The translations under genes and the position numbers were made by a program. From Treponema putidum (GTDB lineage: Bacteria > Spirochaetota > Spirochaetia > Treponematales > Treponemataceae), in the NCBI RefSeq assembly GCF_000755145.1, contig NZ_CP009228.1, positions 1,237,827-1,301,826 on the forward strand: a stretch of DNA of 64,000 nt, written 5' to 3'. Of the stretch, positions 16,377 to 25,232 are shown in pieces; position 1 is the stretch's first letter, and every line of letters starts with the position of its first letter. Below the pieces are notes generated by a model. It saw nothing but the letters and a program-made list of their open reading frames with translations. It was not told the origin of the DNA and ran no database searches.

Positions 16377-16955
16377 TTACTTACCAGATTGAATATTAGC
16401 ATAGACAGACTGCATGTTTCTTATAATCTTATCTACTTTACTATTATTCATTCCCAGTTTTATACTCTTTTTAATATTATTCATGGCTTCTTCTTTTTTA
16501 TCGTTAGCCATGTTAATAACAGAAAGATTTAAATATGGAAGTGGATACTTATTATCAATACTTAAAGCATCTTTAATATATTTCTCTGCTTCTTCATATT
16601 CTCCTTTACTTATATAAATAGAACTAATATTGTGTTTAACCATGGCTAAAGCATCTACGGTATAAATAGGCCATGTCAGCCAGAGAATAGCTTTTTTCCA
16701 TGGTTTTTCCTCAATACATAGTTCAAATTTTAAGAAGTAATATAATGCTTTATCAAAATCATTCTTATCCATATACATTCTACCTGTATAGAAATCTTGA
16801 TAAAAGTATTTACTTATTCTTCCCGGTATAAGCAAAAGTAAACCAATAATAATGTGATAATTCTTGCTAGTATTTGATATGCTCCAATAAACAATGGTAC
16901 CCAGTGATACAAGTATTATACCGTAAAGTATTTTTAAGCAGAGCGTTCTATTCAT
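16377..16955 (-). CDS. TPR-repeat membrane protein
   Basis: 192 residues: two hydrophobic helices at about 9-28 and 33-47, then tetratricopeptide-like repeats (DFDKALYYFLKFELCIEEKPW, ISSIYISKGEYEEAEKYIKDALSIDNKYPLPYLNLSVINMANDKKEEAMNNIKKSI). TPRs hold protein partners; none is evident. GGAGGATAAAAA precedes the ATG. The gene starts 35 bp from the attC-like hairpin, as cassette genes do. Confidence 0.75.
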   Translation of the reverse strand: MNRTLCLKILYGIILVSLGTIVYWSISNTSKNYHIIIGLLLLIPGRISKYFYQDFYTGRMYMDKNDFDKALYYFLKFELCIEEKPWKKAILWLTWPIYTVDALAMVKHNISSIYISKGEYEEAEKYIKDALSIDNKYPLPYLNLSVINMANDKKEEAMNNIKKSIKLGMNNSKVDKIIRNMQSVYANIQSGK

Positions 16956-16990
16956 TTTTTATCCTCCACGCGAAGCATTCATCTAACTAA

Positions 16991-17036
16991 CGCTTAACCT
17001 GTATTTGCAGCTTGTCTGCAATGTCAGGTTGAAGCG
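16991..17036 (-). other. attC-like recombination site (integron cassette)
   Basis: An imperfect palindrome: CGCTTAACCTG and CAGGTTGAAGCG as outer arms, TTGCAG and CTGCAA as inner arms, CTTGT loop, TAT/TGT internal loop. One arm has an extra unpaired base, a hallmark of folded attC. On the minus strand the 3' arm contains GTTAAGC (fits GTTRRRY), and the partner arm is RYYYAAC with one insertion. It lies between brnA and the TPR gene, all on the minus strand. T. denticola is known to carry a chromosomal integron. Confidence 0.6.
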
Positions 17037-17048
17037 GGTCTGTGTTTT

Positions 17049-17264
17049 TTATTTTGCAAAAGAAACCTGTAAATGTTTCTTGTTTTTCACACAATCAAGC
17101 AAATAGTAATTGATAATATTTTGATATGGCATTCCTGTTTCTTCGGACATATTCTTAAAATATTCAATCACAGTATCATCAAGTTTAATTGTTATTTGTT
17201 GTTTTGATAGTTTTCCAATATATGGATTTTTTGTTGCATTTGAAAAATCATATTCTTCTCTCAT
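17049..17264 (-). CDS. brnA: BrnA-family antitoxin
   Basis: 71 residues from the ATG at 17264, which has GGAGGAGAT upstream; earlier ATGs at 17279 and 17294 lie inside brnT. MREEYDFSNATKNPYIGKLSKQQITIKLDDTVIEYFKNMSEETGMPYQNIINYYLLDCV matches BrnA: a neck region followed by a ribbon-helix-helix DNA-binding fold. It neutralises BrnT and represses the operon. The 17-bp overlap with brnT is typical. Confidence 0.85.
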   Translation of the reverse strand: MREEYDFSNATKNPYIGKLSKQQITIKLDDTVIEYFKNMSEETGMPYQNIINYYLLDCVKNKKHLQVSFAK

Positions 17265-17550
17265 TTTTATCTCCTCCATATTGCTTCTTTTCATTGGTTG
17301 TTGCTTTTCTTGCAGAAATTATTCTTATAACTTCATCATTCACTCGGTAGCAATGACATACAACCAGTATTTTTGATTTATTACTTACTCCTAAAATAAT
17401 AAATCTGTCCTCTTCATCCGAATGTTCCGGATCTGATATTAAAATTGCATTGGGATCGTAAAAAACACTTTCAGCTTCTTCAAAAGAAACTTTATGTTTT
17501 TTTAAATTTATTTCCGCTTTTTCAAAATCCCATTCAAATCTTATTTTCAT
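17248..17550 (-). CDS. brnT: BrnT-family toxin (RNase)
   Basis: 100 residues beginning MKIRFEWDFEKAEINLKKHKVSFEEAESVFYDPNAI and ending RIISARKATTNEKKQY, the BrnT pattern (RelE-like ribonuclease that slows translation). Toxin before antitoxin is the normal brnTA order. Such pairs are common stabilising cargo in integron arrays, which fits the attC-like site just downstream. Confidence 0.88.
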   Translation of the reverse strand: MKIRFEWDFEKAEINLKKHKVSFEEAESVFYDPNAILISDPEHSDEEDRFIILGVSNKSKILVVCHCYRVNDEVIRIISARKATTNEKKQYGGDKNERRI

Positions 17551-17753
17551 AATTATATTATAACTATTTTAAGCCATTTGTCAAACATAACTATCATTGA
17601 TATAAAAAGATCTGATACCTTTCCTTATATATTTACTTTATTAAATCCGATTGTATGTTTGTATTTCGTTTATTTCTATTAAAAGTAATAAAATGTGTTT
17701 GCCTGCTGGAAGAATTATTTAAAATTTGTTATATTGTCAGCCGAGGTTTATAT

Positions 17754-19316
17754 ATGAAAGGTAGAAAATTGTTTTTCTTTTTGTTGGCAGCACTGGTGCT
17801 GCTTTTTTTTGCTTGCGGGGGTAATAAGAAAATTGATGAGCCTAAAACTGTTACGGCTTCATTGGGTGCGGAACCGAGTATTTTGGATGCTGCAAAGGCT
17901 TCAGACAGGTACTCTTTTATAATATTGGACTATATAAACGAAAATTTGACCGATATTTTAACTGAAGATAATGGGGAGATAAAAATTCTTCCGGCCCTTG
18001 CCGAGTCTTGGACTCATAATGTCGATTATACGGAATGGACTTTTAAGCTGCGTGAGGCCTATTGGTCTGACGGCGTAAAGATAAGGGCTGAAGACTTTGT
18101 TTACAGTATTCGCCGTATCATCAATGCCGAATCTGCTTCACCTATGGCAATGTATTACGACTATATTAAAAATGCTCAAGATATTTTAAAGGGTAAGCTG
18201 GACTACTCCGAAATAGGAATCAAGGCTCTTGACGAAAGAACTCTTCAAATCGTAACTGAAAATCCCATAAAAAATCTTCATGAATTTGCTGCAAAAATTC
18301 CGCCGCAAAGGGAAGATATTATAAAAGAATTCGGGCTATCCTACGGCAGCGAGGCCGAAAAAATAATTTGCAGCGGGGCTTTTAAAGTAAAAACTTGGGT
18401 GCATAACAGCAAGATTGAGCTTGTTAAAAACGAAAAATTTTGGAATGCTAAAAATGTAAAAATAGATGCTCTTACATTTAAAATAATAAATGAAGAAAAT
18501 GCCGCCCTCGGTGAGCTTTTAAACGGCAGCATCGATATTGCAAATGCTTATTCCATAAGCTGGATAAATAAGCTGAAAAAAGAAAACCGCTTTGCCGAAA
18601 TAAACGGAGTTGACAGCCGCGTTCAATATATCTTTATGAACCAAAAGGATAAGCTGTTTTCAAACAAAAAAATTCGCCAAGCTCTTTCGGCAAGTCTTGA
18701 CCGAAAAGAAATTTGTACCGACCTGTTTGACGATATTTATAAACCGGCCTACGGTTTTGTTTCGATCGCCACCGAGCTTGAAGGTAAAAATTACCGAACC
18801 CTTGCAGGTGAGCCGATTCAAGAATTGATAAAAAAAATTCCTGATCCTAAGGCACATTTTATTGAGGGCTTAAAGGAATTGGGGCTTGGAGATGATCCTT
18901 CAAAGATAACAATTTCTATAATGTTTCCTTCAAATGAAAGCTCTAAATTTGATGAGTATCTGCAAAATAGGCTTTCAAATGTTTTAGGCGTAAATGTTGA
19001 GCTTGATAAGGTTGAAGGGACGGTTTTTAAAAAACGGAACAAAACCCTTGACTATCAAGCAGGCTTTAAATCATGGGGCGGAGGTATTGATACGCCTGCC
19101 CGTTATTTGGATTTATTTTTACCCGGGAATAAAATAGTTCCGATAGGCTGGGAAAACAAGGAATATGCTGATCTTGTACAAAGAGCAAAAAAAAGCTCCG
19201 ATTTTAACGAAAAGCTGGAACTTTTTAAAAAAGCGGAAATGATTTTAGTGACTGAAGAATGCGGCATTTCTCCTTATGCCAACCAGACCTATAATATTTT
19301 TATGCAAAAAAATTAA
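17754..19316 (+). CDS. Peptide-binding lipoprotein, SBP family 5 (OppA/DppA type)
   Basis: 520 residues from the ATG at 17754 (GAGG upstream); the longer frame from 17655 adds an unlikely leader. A lipoprotein signal ends at Cys21 (LLFFAC). The mature protein is a family 5 extracellular solute-binding protein (AEPSILDAAKASDRYS, LAESWTHNVDYTEWTFKLREAYWSDGVKIRAEDFVYSIRRI). It would bring oligopeptides to an Opp-type ABC importer; no permease or ATPase genes lie beside it, so partners must be elsewhere. Confidence 0.9.
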   Translation: MKGRKLFFFLLAALVLLFFACGGNKKIDEPKTVTASLGAEPSILDAAKASDRYSFIILDYINENLTDILTEDNGEIKILPALAESWTHNVDYTEWTFKLREAYWSDGVKIRAEDFVYSIRRIINAESASPMAMYYDYIKNAQDILKGKLDYSEIGIKALDERTLQIVTENPIKNLHEFAAKIPPQREDIIKEFGLSYGSEAEKIICSGAFKVKTWVHNSKIELVKNEKFWNAKNVKIDALTFKIINEENAALGELLNGSIDIANAYSISWINKLKKENRFAEINGVDSRVQYIFMNQKDKLFSNKKIRQALSASLDRKEICTDLFDDIYKPAYGFVSIATELEGKNYRTLAGEPIQELIKKIPDPKAHFIEGLKELGLGDDPSKITISIMFPSNESSKFDEYLQNRLSNVLGVNVELDKVEGTVFKKRNKTLDYQAGFKSWGGGIDTPARYLDLFLPGNKIVPIGWENKEYADLVQRAKKSSDFNEKLELFKKAEMILVTEECGISPYANQTYNIFMQKN

Positions 19317-19504
19317 AAGGTGTTAAACAATTTTATCCGGGGACTTATAATTTAAAATATGCCTTTATATCGGATTGATATCCTTATAATTAAATACGGG
19401 ATTAAAATTTATTTTCATAAAATTTTGACAAATCAATATTTTTTAGTGGACAAAAGCTATAAAATGAGGTAGCATAGTAGTATACAATCAACACATGGAG
19501 GCTT

Positions 19505-20524
19505 ATGTTGAAAACGAAGTATATTGATTTGCCTACGATGGCAAAGTATCTTAAATCTGTCGGTGCCGAAACTGTTATTAAACGGCTTATTCCTTATTTG
19601 GAAGAAGATTACAAAAGATGGAATGACTTTGATAAGGTTCCAAGAATGGCTCATCACAGCCCAGTCGGGGTTATTGAGCTTATGCCCATAGGAGACTCCA
19701 AAACCTATTCTTTTAAATATGTAAACGGTCATCCCGAAAACCCCAAACACAATTTTTTAACGGTTATGGCTATCGGAGTTTTAGCTGAAGTTTCTACGGG
19801 ATTTCCGCTTCTTCTGAGCGAATTGACGTTGACGACAGCGATCAGGACTGCTGCAACATCGGTAATGGCTGCAAAATATCTTGCAAAACCGAATCCGAAA
19901 AAAATGGCCCTTATCGGAAACGGATGCCAAAGCGAATTCCAAGCTCTCGGCTTTCACCATATTTTGGGCATAGAGGAAATTTACTGCTATGATGTAGATC
20001 CTGCTGCAACCGATAAACTTATGGATAATCTTAAAAATGTAAAGGGCCTAAAACTTATCAAATGCGGCAGCACAAGAGAGGCTTGTAAAGGAGTAGATAT
20101 TATCACCACGATTACGGCCGATAAAAAAAATGCCATTATAATTACCCCCGATATGGTTGAGCCCGGTATGCACATAAACGGCGTAGGAGGCGACTGCCCC
20201 GGAAAAACCGAACTTGATTCAAAAGTCCTTTTTATGGGTGATGTTTATGTAGAATTTGAGCCGCAGAGCCGAATTGAGGGCGAAATTCAGCATATGGATG
20301 ATAGCTTTAAGGTTACCGAAATTTGGAATATAATTAAAACAGGTAAGCCCATCAACCGCAAACATGACGAAATTACTATTTTTGACTCCGTAGGTTTTGC
20401 TCTGGAAGATTTTTCGATTCTTCGCCTGATGTATGATATAGCAAAAGATGAAAATGTCGGAATACCCCAAGAGCTGGTTCCGGTTTTGGAAAATCCGAAA
20501 AACTTATACGGTATGTTGAGATAG
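19505..20524 (+). CDS. Ornithine cyclodeaminase / mu-crystallin family enzyme
   Basis: 339 residues with the family features: substrate region RMAHHSPVGVIELMPIGDSKTYSFKYVNGHP, TTAIRTAATSVMAAKYLAKP, and NAD-binding loop MALIGNGCQSEFQALGFHHILGIEEIYCYD, then GVGGDCPGKTEL. The classical reaction turns ornithine into proline plus ammonia; relatives act on other amino acids, so substrate is not certain. Ribosome site ATGGAGGC. A stand-alone gene with its own terminator. Confidence 0.9.
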   Translation: MLKTKYIDLPTMAKYLKSVGAETVIKRLIPYLEEDYKRWNDFDKVPRMAHHSPVGVIELMPIGDSKTYSFKYVNGHPENPKHNFLTVMAIGVLAEVSTGFPLLLSELTLTTAIRTAATSVMAAKYLAKPNPKKMALIGNGCQSEFQALGFHHILGIEEIYCYDVDPAATDKLMDNLKNVKGLKLIKCGSTREACKGVDIITTITADKKNAIIITPDMVEPGMHINGVGGDCPGKTELDSKVLFMGDVYVEFEPQSRIEGEIQHMDDSFKVTEIWNIIKTGKPINRKHDEITIFDSVGFALEDFSILRLMYDIAKDENVGIPQELVPVLENPKNLYGMLR

Positions 20525-20552
20525 TTTTTGCATACTTGGGATAATCTTTATA

Positions 20553-20590
20553 AAAGGTTTAAGGTTTTAAAAAATCTTAAACCTTTTTTT
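20553..20590 (+). terminator. Intrinsic terminator after the cyclodeaminase gene
   Basis: AAAGGTTTAAG paired with CTTAAACCTTT, an 11-bp stem ending in a run of seven T on the plus strand, 28 bp after the stop codon. Confidence 0.85.
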
Positions 20591-20639
20591 CACTTCATAT
20601 TTATCTAAAACCATATTTTTTTATGCCGATATAGGTAAT

Positions 20640-21707
20640 ATGGATATCATAACCTATGCCGATACAGTGCATCATAATAATACATATAAAAAATCCGTAA
20701 AAAATCGAGTCTTAACGTCAAAGGATGAATCTTTTATTGTTTTAGGGCTTTTAGTGATATTGACAGCAGGATTTATATTTTTTTATTTTTCGATTTTAAG
20801 GCTGAACTGGGGCGTTTCATCGATAAAACCTATAGCGTTTTGGGAAGACCCTTCCTCTATGAATGCAATGCGCCAATATGTTATGCCGTCGGCTGATATT
20901 TCAAAGGGAGATGATATTCTTCAAACAGAAGCCTCCGAAAAAATCGGTTTTTCTCCGGCAGATGTACCGGATTTTATTACTGCCGTTGACTTTGAAGAAT
21001 ATATGGTTTCAAAAGGAGACACGGTAAGCGGCATTATTCAAAAATTCGGCCTTAAGAATTTGGGAACACTTCTTTCAGTCAACGAAATAAGCAGCGCAAA
21101 AAAGTTGAGAATAGGGCAAAAACTGATTATTCCTTCGATTGACGGACTTATTTATACGGCCGCAAAGGGGGATTCTTTAAGTTCGATTGCTCAAAAATAT
21201 AACTTACCTCTTAATGCAATTTTGGATGCAAACGATCTTGAAAATCAGACCCTAAGTATAGGTCAAAAGCTATTTATTCCCGGTGCATCTATGAGCTCTT
21301 TCGAGCTTAAAAAGGCTTTGGGGGAACTTTTTATTTATCCGATAATAGGAAGGCTGACTTCTCCATTTGGATACAGAAGTGATCCTTTTACCGGAAGAAA
21401 GAGCTTTCACACAGGTATAGATATAGCAGCACCCATTGGAACCCCGATTAAACTGACCCTTGACGGTACGGTCTCTTATACAGGCTACTCTTCAGTTTAT
21501 GGTAATTATGTGATAGTTACTCATTCGGGGGGCTATCAGTCAATGTACGGGCATATGCACACAATAAAAGTAAAGCGGGGTCAAATTCTAAGTCAGGGCG
21601 GTATTATAGGAACAGTAGGAAGTACAGGCCGCTCTACAGGCCCGCATGTTCATTTTTCCGTATATAAAAACGGAAAACTCATTAACCCTTTGACCGTATT
21701 AAAGTAA
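20640..21707 (+). CDS. LysM / M23 peptidoglycan endopeptidase, membrane anchored
   Basis: 355 residues: one N-terminal membrane helix (about 32-52), a linker, two LysM domains (about 121-165, YMVSKGDTVSGIIQKFGL; and about 172-216, YTAAKGDSLSSIAQKYNL), then an M23 domain (about 230-355) with GYRSDPFTGRKSFHTGIDIAA and HVHFSVYKNGKLINP carrying the zinc ligands. It should cut peptidoglycan crosslinks in the periplasm. No strong ribosome site is seen before ATG 20640. Confidence 0.92.
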   Translation: MDIITYADTVHHNNTYKKSVKNRVLTSKDESFIVLGLLVILTAGFIFFYFSILRLNWGVSSIKPIAFWEDPSSMNAMRQYVMPSADISKGDDILQTEASEKIGFSPADVPDFITAVDFEEYMVSKGDTVSGIIQKFGLKNLGTLLSVNEISSAKKLRIGQKLIIPSIDGLIYTAAKGDSLSSIAQKYNLPLNAILDANDLENQTLSIGQKLFIPGASMSSFELKKALGELFIYPIIGRLTSPFGYRSDPFTGRKSFHTGIDIAAPIGTPIKLTLDGTVSYTGYSSVYGNYVIVTHSGGYQSMYGHMHTIKVKRGQILSQGGIIGTVGSTGRSTGPHVHFSVYKNGKLINPLTVLK

Positions 21708-21724
21708 GCAATTATACATAAAAA

Positions 21725-21780
21725 AGCAGGCCGTGTTCTATCACGTCCTGCTGGGTTGTATTTAGGATTAGCCTAAATAC
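21725..21780. terminator. Two hairpins between convergent genes
   Basis: AGCAGG-CGTG paired with CACG-CCTGCT (21725-21752) and the perfect 9-bp stem GTATTTAGG-ATTAG-CCTAAATAC (21758-21780). They lie between the M23 gene and the convergent glutaredoxin-like gene. T-tails are weak, apart from AAAAA before the first stem that gives U's for the minus strand, so a bidirectional terminator role is likely but not certain. Confidence 0.5.
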
Positions 21781-21827
21781 CAATCGGCATAAGTTAGTGT
21801 AAAGATAGTCATAAGACAGTCAATAGA

Positions 21828-22100
21828 TTAAGACCATTTTGACAGGTCAGCCTCTTTAACGTCAAATATAAACTCTTCGCCGTCTCCAACCATCAAGCAT
21901 GGAATGCCGATTTTTCCCTCCTTTTTGAGCTGAGCAAATTCAGCCCTTTCATCCCGATACTTTAACAAAAACTTTAGATAACCTAAGTCTTCAGTAATGT
22001 CAAAATAACGGAACTTTACTCCTTTTCTTTCTAAATATTCCTTTGCAGGCCCGCAATCGGGGCATAATTTACTACCGAATAAAAATAATTGTTTTCTCAT
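21828..22100 (-). CDS. Glutaredoxin-like protein (CPDC active site)
   Basis: 90 residues: MRKQLFLFGSKLCPDCGPAKEYLERKGVKFRYFDITEDLGYLKFLLKYRD, then KKEGKIGIPCLMVGDGE with the cis-Pro. This is a thioredoxin-fold glutaredoxin-like protein with a CPDC redox motif and the D-I-T-E pattern of NrdH-like relatives. Its partner is unknown. It follows the hypothetical gene on the same strand with a 3-bp gap. Confidence 0.85.
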   Translation of the reverse strand: MRKQLFLFGSKLCPDCGPAKEYLERKGVKFRYFDITEDLGYLKFLLKYRDERAEFAQLKKEGKIGIPCLMVGDGEEFIFDVKEADLSKWS

Positions 22101-22103
22101 ATT

Positions 22104-22880
22104 TTAGTACCCATCCGACATTTGGCGGTTTAAATCTCTTTGGCAAAGCTCCTGATATACCAATGCCCTATCCTTGAGTTTTGCCTTAATCGAGTCAGAA
22201 AAGGGCATATACCGCCAAAACACTTCTCTAACTTCCTTGTCTAATTTTTGAATGCCTTCGCTTTCTTTTATCATCCAAGTTATATAATCCTGAATAAAAT
22301 ATTCCTTTATGTCGCCTTTTAGCTTTTGGTTTTGAAACCATTGGTAATAATTGCCGGTCAAACCTTCTTCCATCCAGTAGTAAGAGGCTTTTTCCTTAGC
22401 AACCTGCCAGCGTAAATCCGCAGTAGCCATTAAGAGCGAAACTTTTAGACTTTTAGGATACATCGGAATTACTATCCTTCCTCTACTTGTAACCCTATTA
22501 TAGCGGTCAAAGGGTTCCCAGCAAAAACCTATATCCCCGTAAGTCGGAACTAAGATAACAAAGGGCGGTATTCGGTTTAGTTGATTTTTATATTGACGGC
22601 AATAAGCCTGAACATCTATGTCTTCAAGCCACTTCAGTTCTCTTAAAACATTTTCACGGGTACCTAGCTCCTTTGATGAGCTTCTAAAATATTCACGGGA
22701 TAAAATCGGAAAGTGATTGCCTTTTCGTCCGCATGTCATCTTAGCCATTTGTTTTACGGTATCGAATTCTCCTTCAGCCCCGGACATATTGGTCGTGATT
22801 CCTCCGGAAGCATCGGCCTTTTCCCTCAAGCTGCGTACATCCGCATCGGCTTCTTTATAATCCGAAATGCAGCTTTGCAA
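22104..22880 (-). CDS. Hypothetical protein, C-terminal part of a frameshifted gene
   Basis: 258 residues from a TTG, with no convincing ribosome site. The region reads AYCRQYKNQLNRIPPFVILVPTYGDIGFCWEPFDRYNRVTSRGRIVIPMYPKSLKVSLLMATADLRWQVAKEKASYYWMEEGLTGNYY. I do not know the family. Removing one A from the A7 run (22902-22908, plus-strand T's) joins it to the upstream frame as EKLKKLLNSDKELQSCISDY, a continuous helix, so this and 22888-23817 are most likely one gene of about 570 codons. Confidence 0.7.
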   Translation of the reverse strand: MQSCISDYKEADADVRSLREKADASGGITTNMSGAEGEFDTVKQMAKMTCGRKGNHFPILSREYFRSSSKELGTRENVLRELKWLEDIDVQAYCRQYKNQLNRIPPFVILVPTYGDIGFCWEPFDRYNRVTSRGRIVIPMYPKSLKVSLLMATADLRWQVAKEKASYYWMEEGLTGNYYQWFQNQKLKGDIKEYFIQDYITWMIKESEGIQKLDKEVREVFWRYMPFSDSIKAKLKDRALVYQELCQRDLNRQMSDGY

Positions 22881-22887
22881 CTCTTTA

Positions 22888-23817
22888 TCAGAATTGAGAA
22901 GTTTTTTTCAGCTTTTCGTTTATTTGCATGATCTGCTGTTTTTGAGATTCTGAATAAGGCGATTTTACGTTGGAAAAATTAGCCAGCATATCATGAGAGA
23001 ACATGCTGTCAATTTGCTGTTTTATGGAGTCTTCAAAGCGGCTGATTTCTTCCGATTTTGCTCTTAGCAAATTATCGGCAGTTTGAAGTTTTCCCTTTGC
23101 CTTTTCTAAAAGCTGATTAAATCTTGAGTTATCGTCTCTTTTTGAAATTTTAACTTCGTCTGTTGCCGAAGGGGTGATTTTTCCTATTCCTATTTCTCTG
23201 AACCATTCATCCAAATAATATACGGCCTCACAATATGTATTCTCGTCTATTATTTTTGCAAACATATTTTTTTGTTCTGTGGTTAAAAGGGTAGGAAGAA
23301 CAAGTCCGTACCTTACTGCATATTGCTTTTCTTTTGAAGATTTTCCGGAGGCTATTTTCATAATCATATCGGAAACAAGATTCCAATAAGAAGATTCTAC
23401 TTGCTGCCTGAATACGCTCCGATCTTTAGGGTCTGTAGCTGTTAAAAATTTAGTAAGAGCTGCATGAAGACGCTGAGCATTCTCGCCTTCGCCTTTTAAA
23501 ACTGTCTTGTAAAACTCAGCAGTATCAAACAAAGTGTGCGGGGTATCAGAAAAAAATTTTTCAACTTTTTCAAAATGAGTTAAGGTAAGATCAGGCTCGC
23601 TCGGGTCTCTTTTTTTTTCGCCCCTCGCTTCAGGAGCCATTGAAAACATAGTCTCCTTGCTTAGACCTCCGGCTTTTATATTTGGAAAAGGATTAGCCTG
23701 ATTTATATCAAAGTCAAGTCCTTCGGGCGTAGAGGAAGATGGTGCAGTGCTGCTGCCGGAAGGCATTACTACATCTTTGAGAAGCTCATCAAGATCTATT
23801 TCTGTTGTCGAATCCAC
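22888..23817 (-). CDS. Hypothetical protein, N-terminal part of the frameshifted gene
   Basis: 309 residues: an acidic, Ser-rich start (DLDELLKDVVMPSG), then a helical domain (about 85-200, FSDTPHTLFDTAEFYKTVLKGEGENAQRLHAALTKFLTATDPKDRS) and a coiled-coil stretch (about 235-305). No signal peptide or membrane helix. It ends in KLKKTSQF at an A7 run; see the entry at 22104. Found next to the tRNA-Ala gene. A treponeme-specific cytoplasmic protein is my best description. Confidence 0.75.
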   Translation of the reverse strand: MDSTTEIDLDELLKDVVMPSGSSTAPSSSTPEGLDFDINQANPFPNIKAGGLSKETMFSMAPEARGEKKRDPSEPDLTLTHFEKVEKFFSDTPHTLFDTAEFYKTVLKGEGENAQRLHAALTKFLTATDPKDRSVFRQQVESSYWNLVSDMIMKIASGKSSKEKQYAVRYGLVLPTLLTTEQKNMFAKIIDENTYCEAVYYLDEWFREIGIGKITPSATDEVKISKRDDNSRFNQLLEKAKGKLQTADNLLRAKSEEISRFEDSIKQQIDSMFSHDMLANFSNVKSPYSESQKQQIMQINEKLKKTSQF

Positions 23818-23861
23818 TGATTAGCCGCCTTATTAAATCAATACGCCGATAATATACCAAC

Positions 23862-23934
<73 letters not shown>

Positions 23935-24006
23935 ATCAACACGAAAGGATTATATCAATAAAGCTAATACTATGTCAAGTGTATTTAAAGAATTATCCGC
24001 TATTTA

Positions 24007-25179
24007 TTACAAAATAATCATACCGCTTATTTTTTCTTTTAGCTGTTCAATCCCTCTTCCCGTCTTAACCGATATTTCAACAAGTTCGGGGTAATGCTCT
24101 TTTAAGCTAAGTATTTGAGCCTCATCAAAAACGTCATCCGTTTTGTTTACGGCAATTATAGAGGGCTTATTACCGCAGGAAAGCTCGTCTAAGACCTTTT
24201 TTGTTACTTCAAGACATTCCGGCATTGCAGGATGGGCTGCATCGCATACTATTATTAAAAAGTCTGCAAGAGCCGCTTCTTCTAAGGTAGAGCGGAAGGC
24301 ATCAATCAACTGGTGAGGAAGATTGCTTACAAAGCCTACGGTGTCGGTCAATAGAATTTGAATATTTTTTTCGGCTGTTTGTAAAAAAACTTTTCTGGTT
24401 TCGGCATCAAGGGTGGCAAAGAGCTTATCTTCGGTAAATACTTCCGTTCCGGAAAGTTTTTTTAACAGGGAGGATTTTCCGGCATTTGTGTAGCCTACGA
24501 TGGCTCCTATTTTCTTATCCCCGTTTAAGCGGGTTTTACGCTGCTCACTCCTTTGAAGTCTTACCCGCTCGACTTCTTTTTTGAGCTTGGAAATTTCGGT
24601 TTTTAACCGTCTTCTGTCAAGTTCCAGCTTTTTTTCACCGGCACCTCTGGAAGCTCCTCTCGTTCCCTTTGCCCCGCCCCTTTGCTGGGCAAGGCTCGTC
24701 CATCTTCTGGTAAGGCGGGGCATAGAGTATTCTAAACGGGCGAGTTCAGCCTGCAAGACTGCCTCCCTTGTTTGAGCCCTGTCCGCAAATATTTGGATAA
24801 TAACCTCGGAGCGGTCTATAACGCAGGTGTTTAGGGCTGCTTCAAGGTTTCGCTGAATACGGGGGCTTACTGCACTATTAAAGACAACAAGGTCAGCTCC
24901 TTCTTCTTCGATAGCTTGGGCAATTTTTTCAAGCTGCCCCGAGCCTACAAGAGTTGCAGGGTTTTCTTTTGCTATTTTAAAACGGAGGGAGGATAGGGGC
25001 TCTAAAAAGATGGTCTTAACAAGGCTTTTTAGCTCTTTTTCTTCTATTTCTTCTTTTAGGGCATCCGCACTTTTTTCATGCAAGGAAGAGCGGCTTATAT
25101 GAGAATTTGAGGCCGAACTTGAAAATATATCCGTAAAAATGAGTAAGGCCTTTTTTGTTTCGTTATCGGTTATATACAT
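24007..25179 (-). CDS. hflX: HflX, ribosome-associated GTPase
   Basis: 390 residues. N-terminal HflX domain (GADLVVFNSAVSPRIQRNLEAALNTCVIDRSEVIIQIFADRAQTREAVLQAELARLEY), a coiled coil after the Gly-rich RGGAKGTRGASRGAG linker, then a GTPase domain with GYTNAGKSSLLKKLSG (G1), DTVGFVSNLP (G3) and NKTD (G4). HflX splits or rescues stalled 70S ribosomes under stress. Confidence 0.95.
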   Translation of the reverse strand: MYITDNETKKALLIFTDIFSSSASNSHISRSSLHEKSADALKEEIEEKELKSLVKTIFLEPLSSLRFKIAKENPATLVGSGQLEKIAQAIEEEGADLVVFNSAVSPRIQRNLEAALNTCVIDRSEVIIQIFADRAQTREAVLQAELARLEYSMPRLTRRWTSLAQQRGGAKGTRGASRGAGEKKLELDRRRLKTEISKLKKEVERVRLQRSEQRKTRLNGDKKIGAIVGYTNAGKSSLLKKLSGTEVFTEDKLFATLDAETRKVFLQTAEKNIQILLTDTVGFVSNLPHQLIDAFRSTLEEAALADFLIIVCDAAHPAMPECLEVTKKVLDELSCGNKPSIIAVNKTDDVFDEAQILSLKEHYPELVEISVKTGRGIEQLKEKISGMIIL

Positions 25180-25232
25180 GCCGCTAGCTCCTTGTAAATT
25201 ATCAATCTGTTAGACTGCCAATGGTTGCATTT

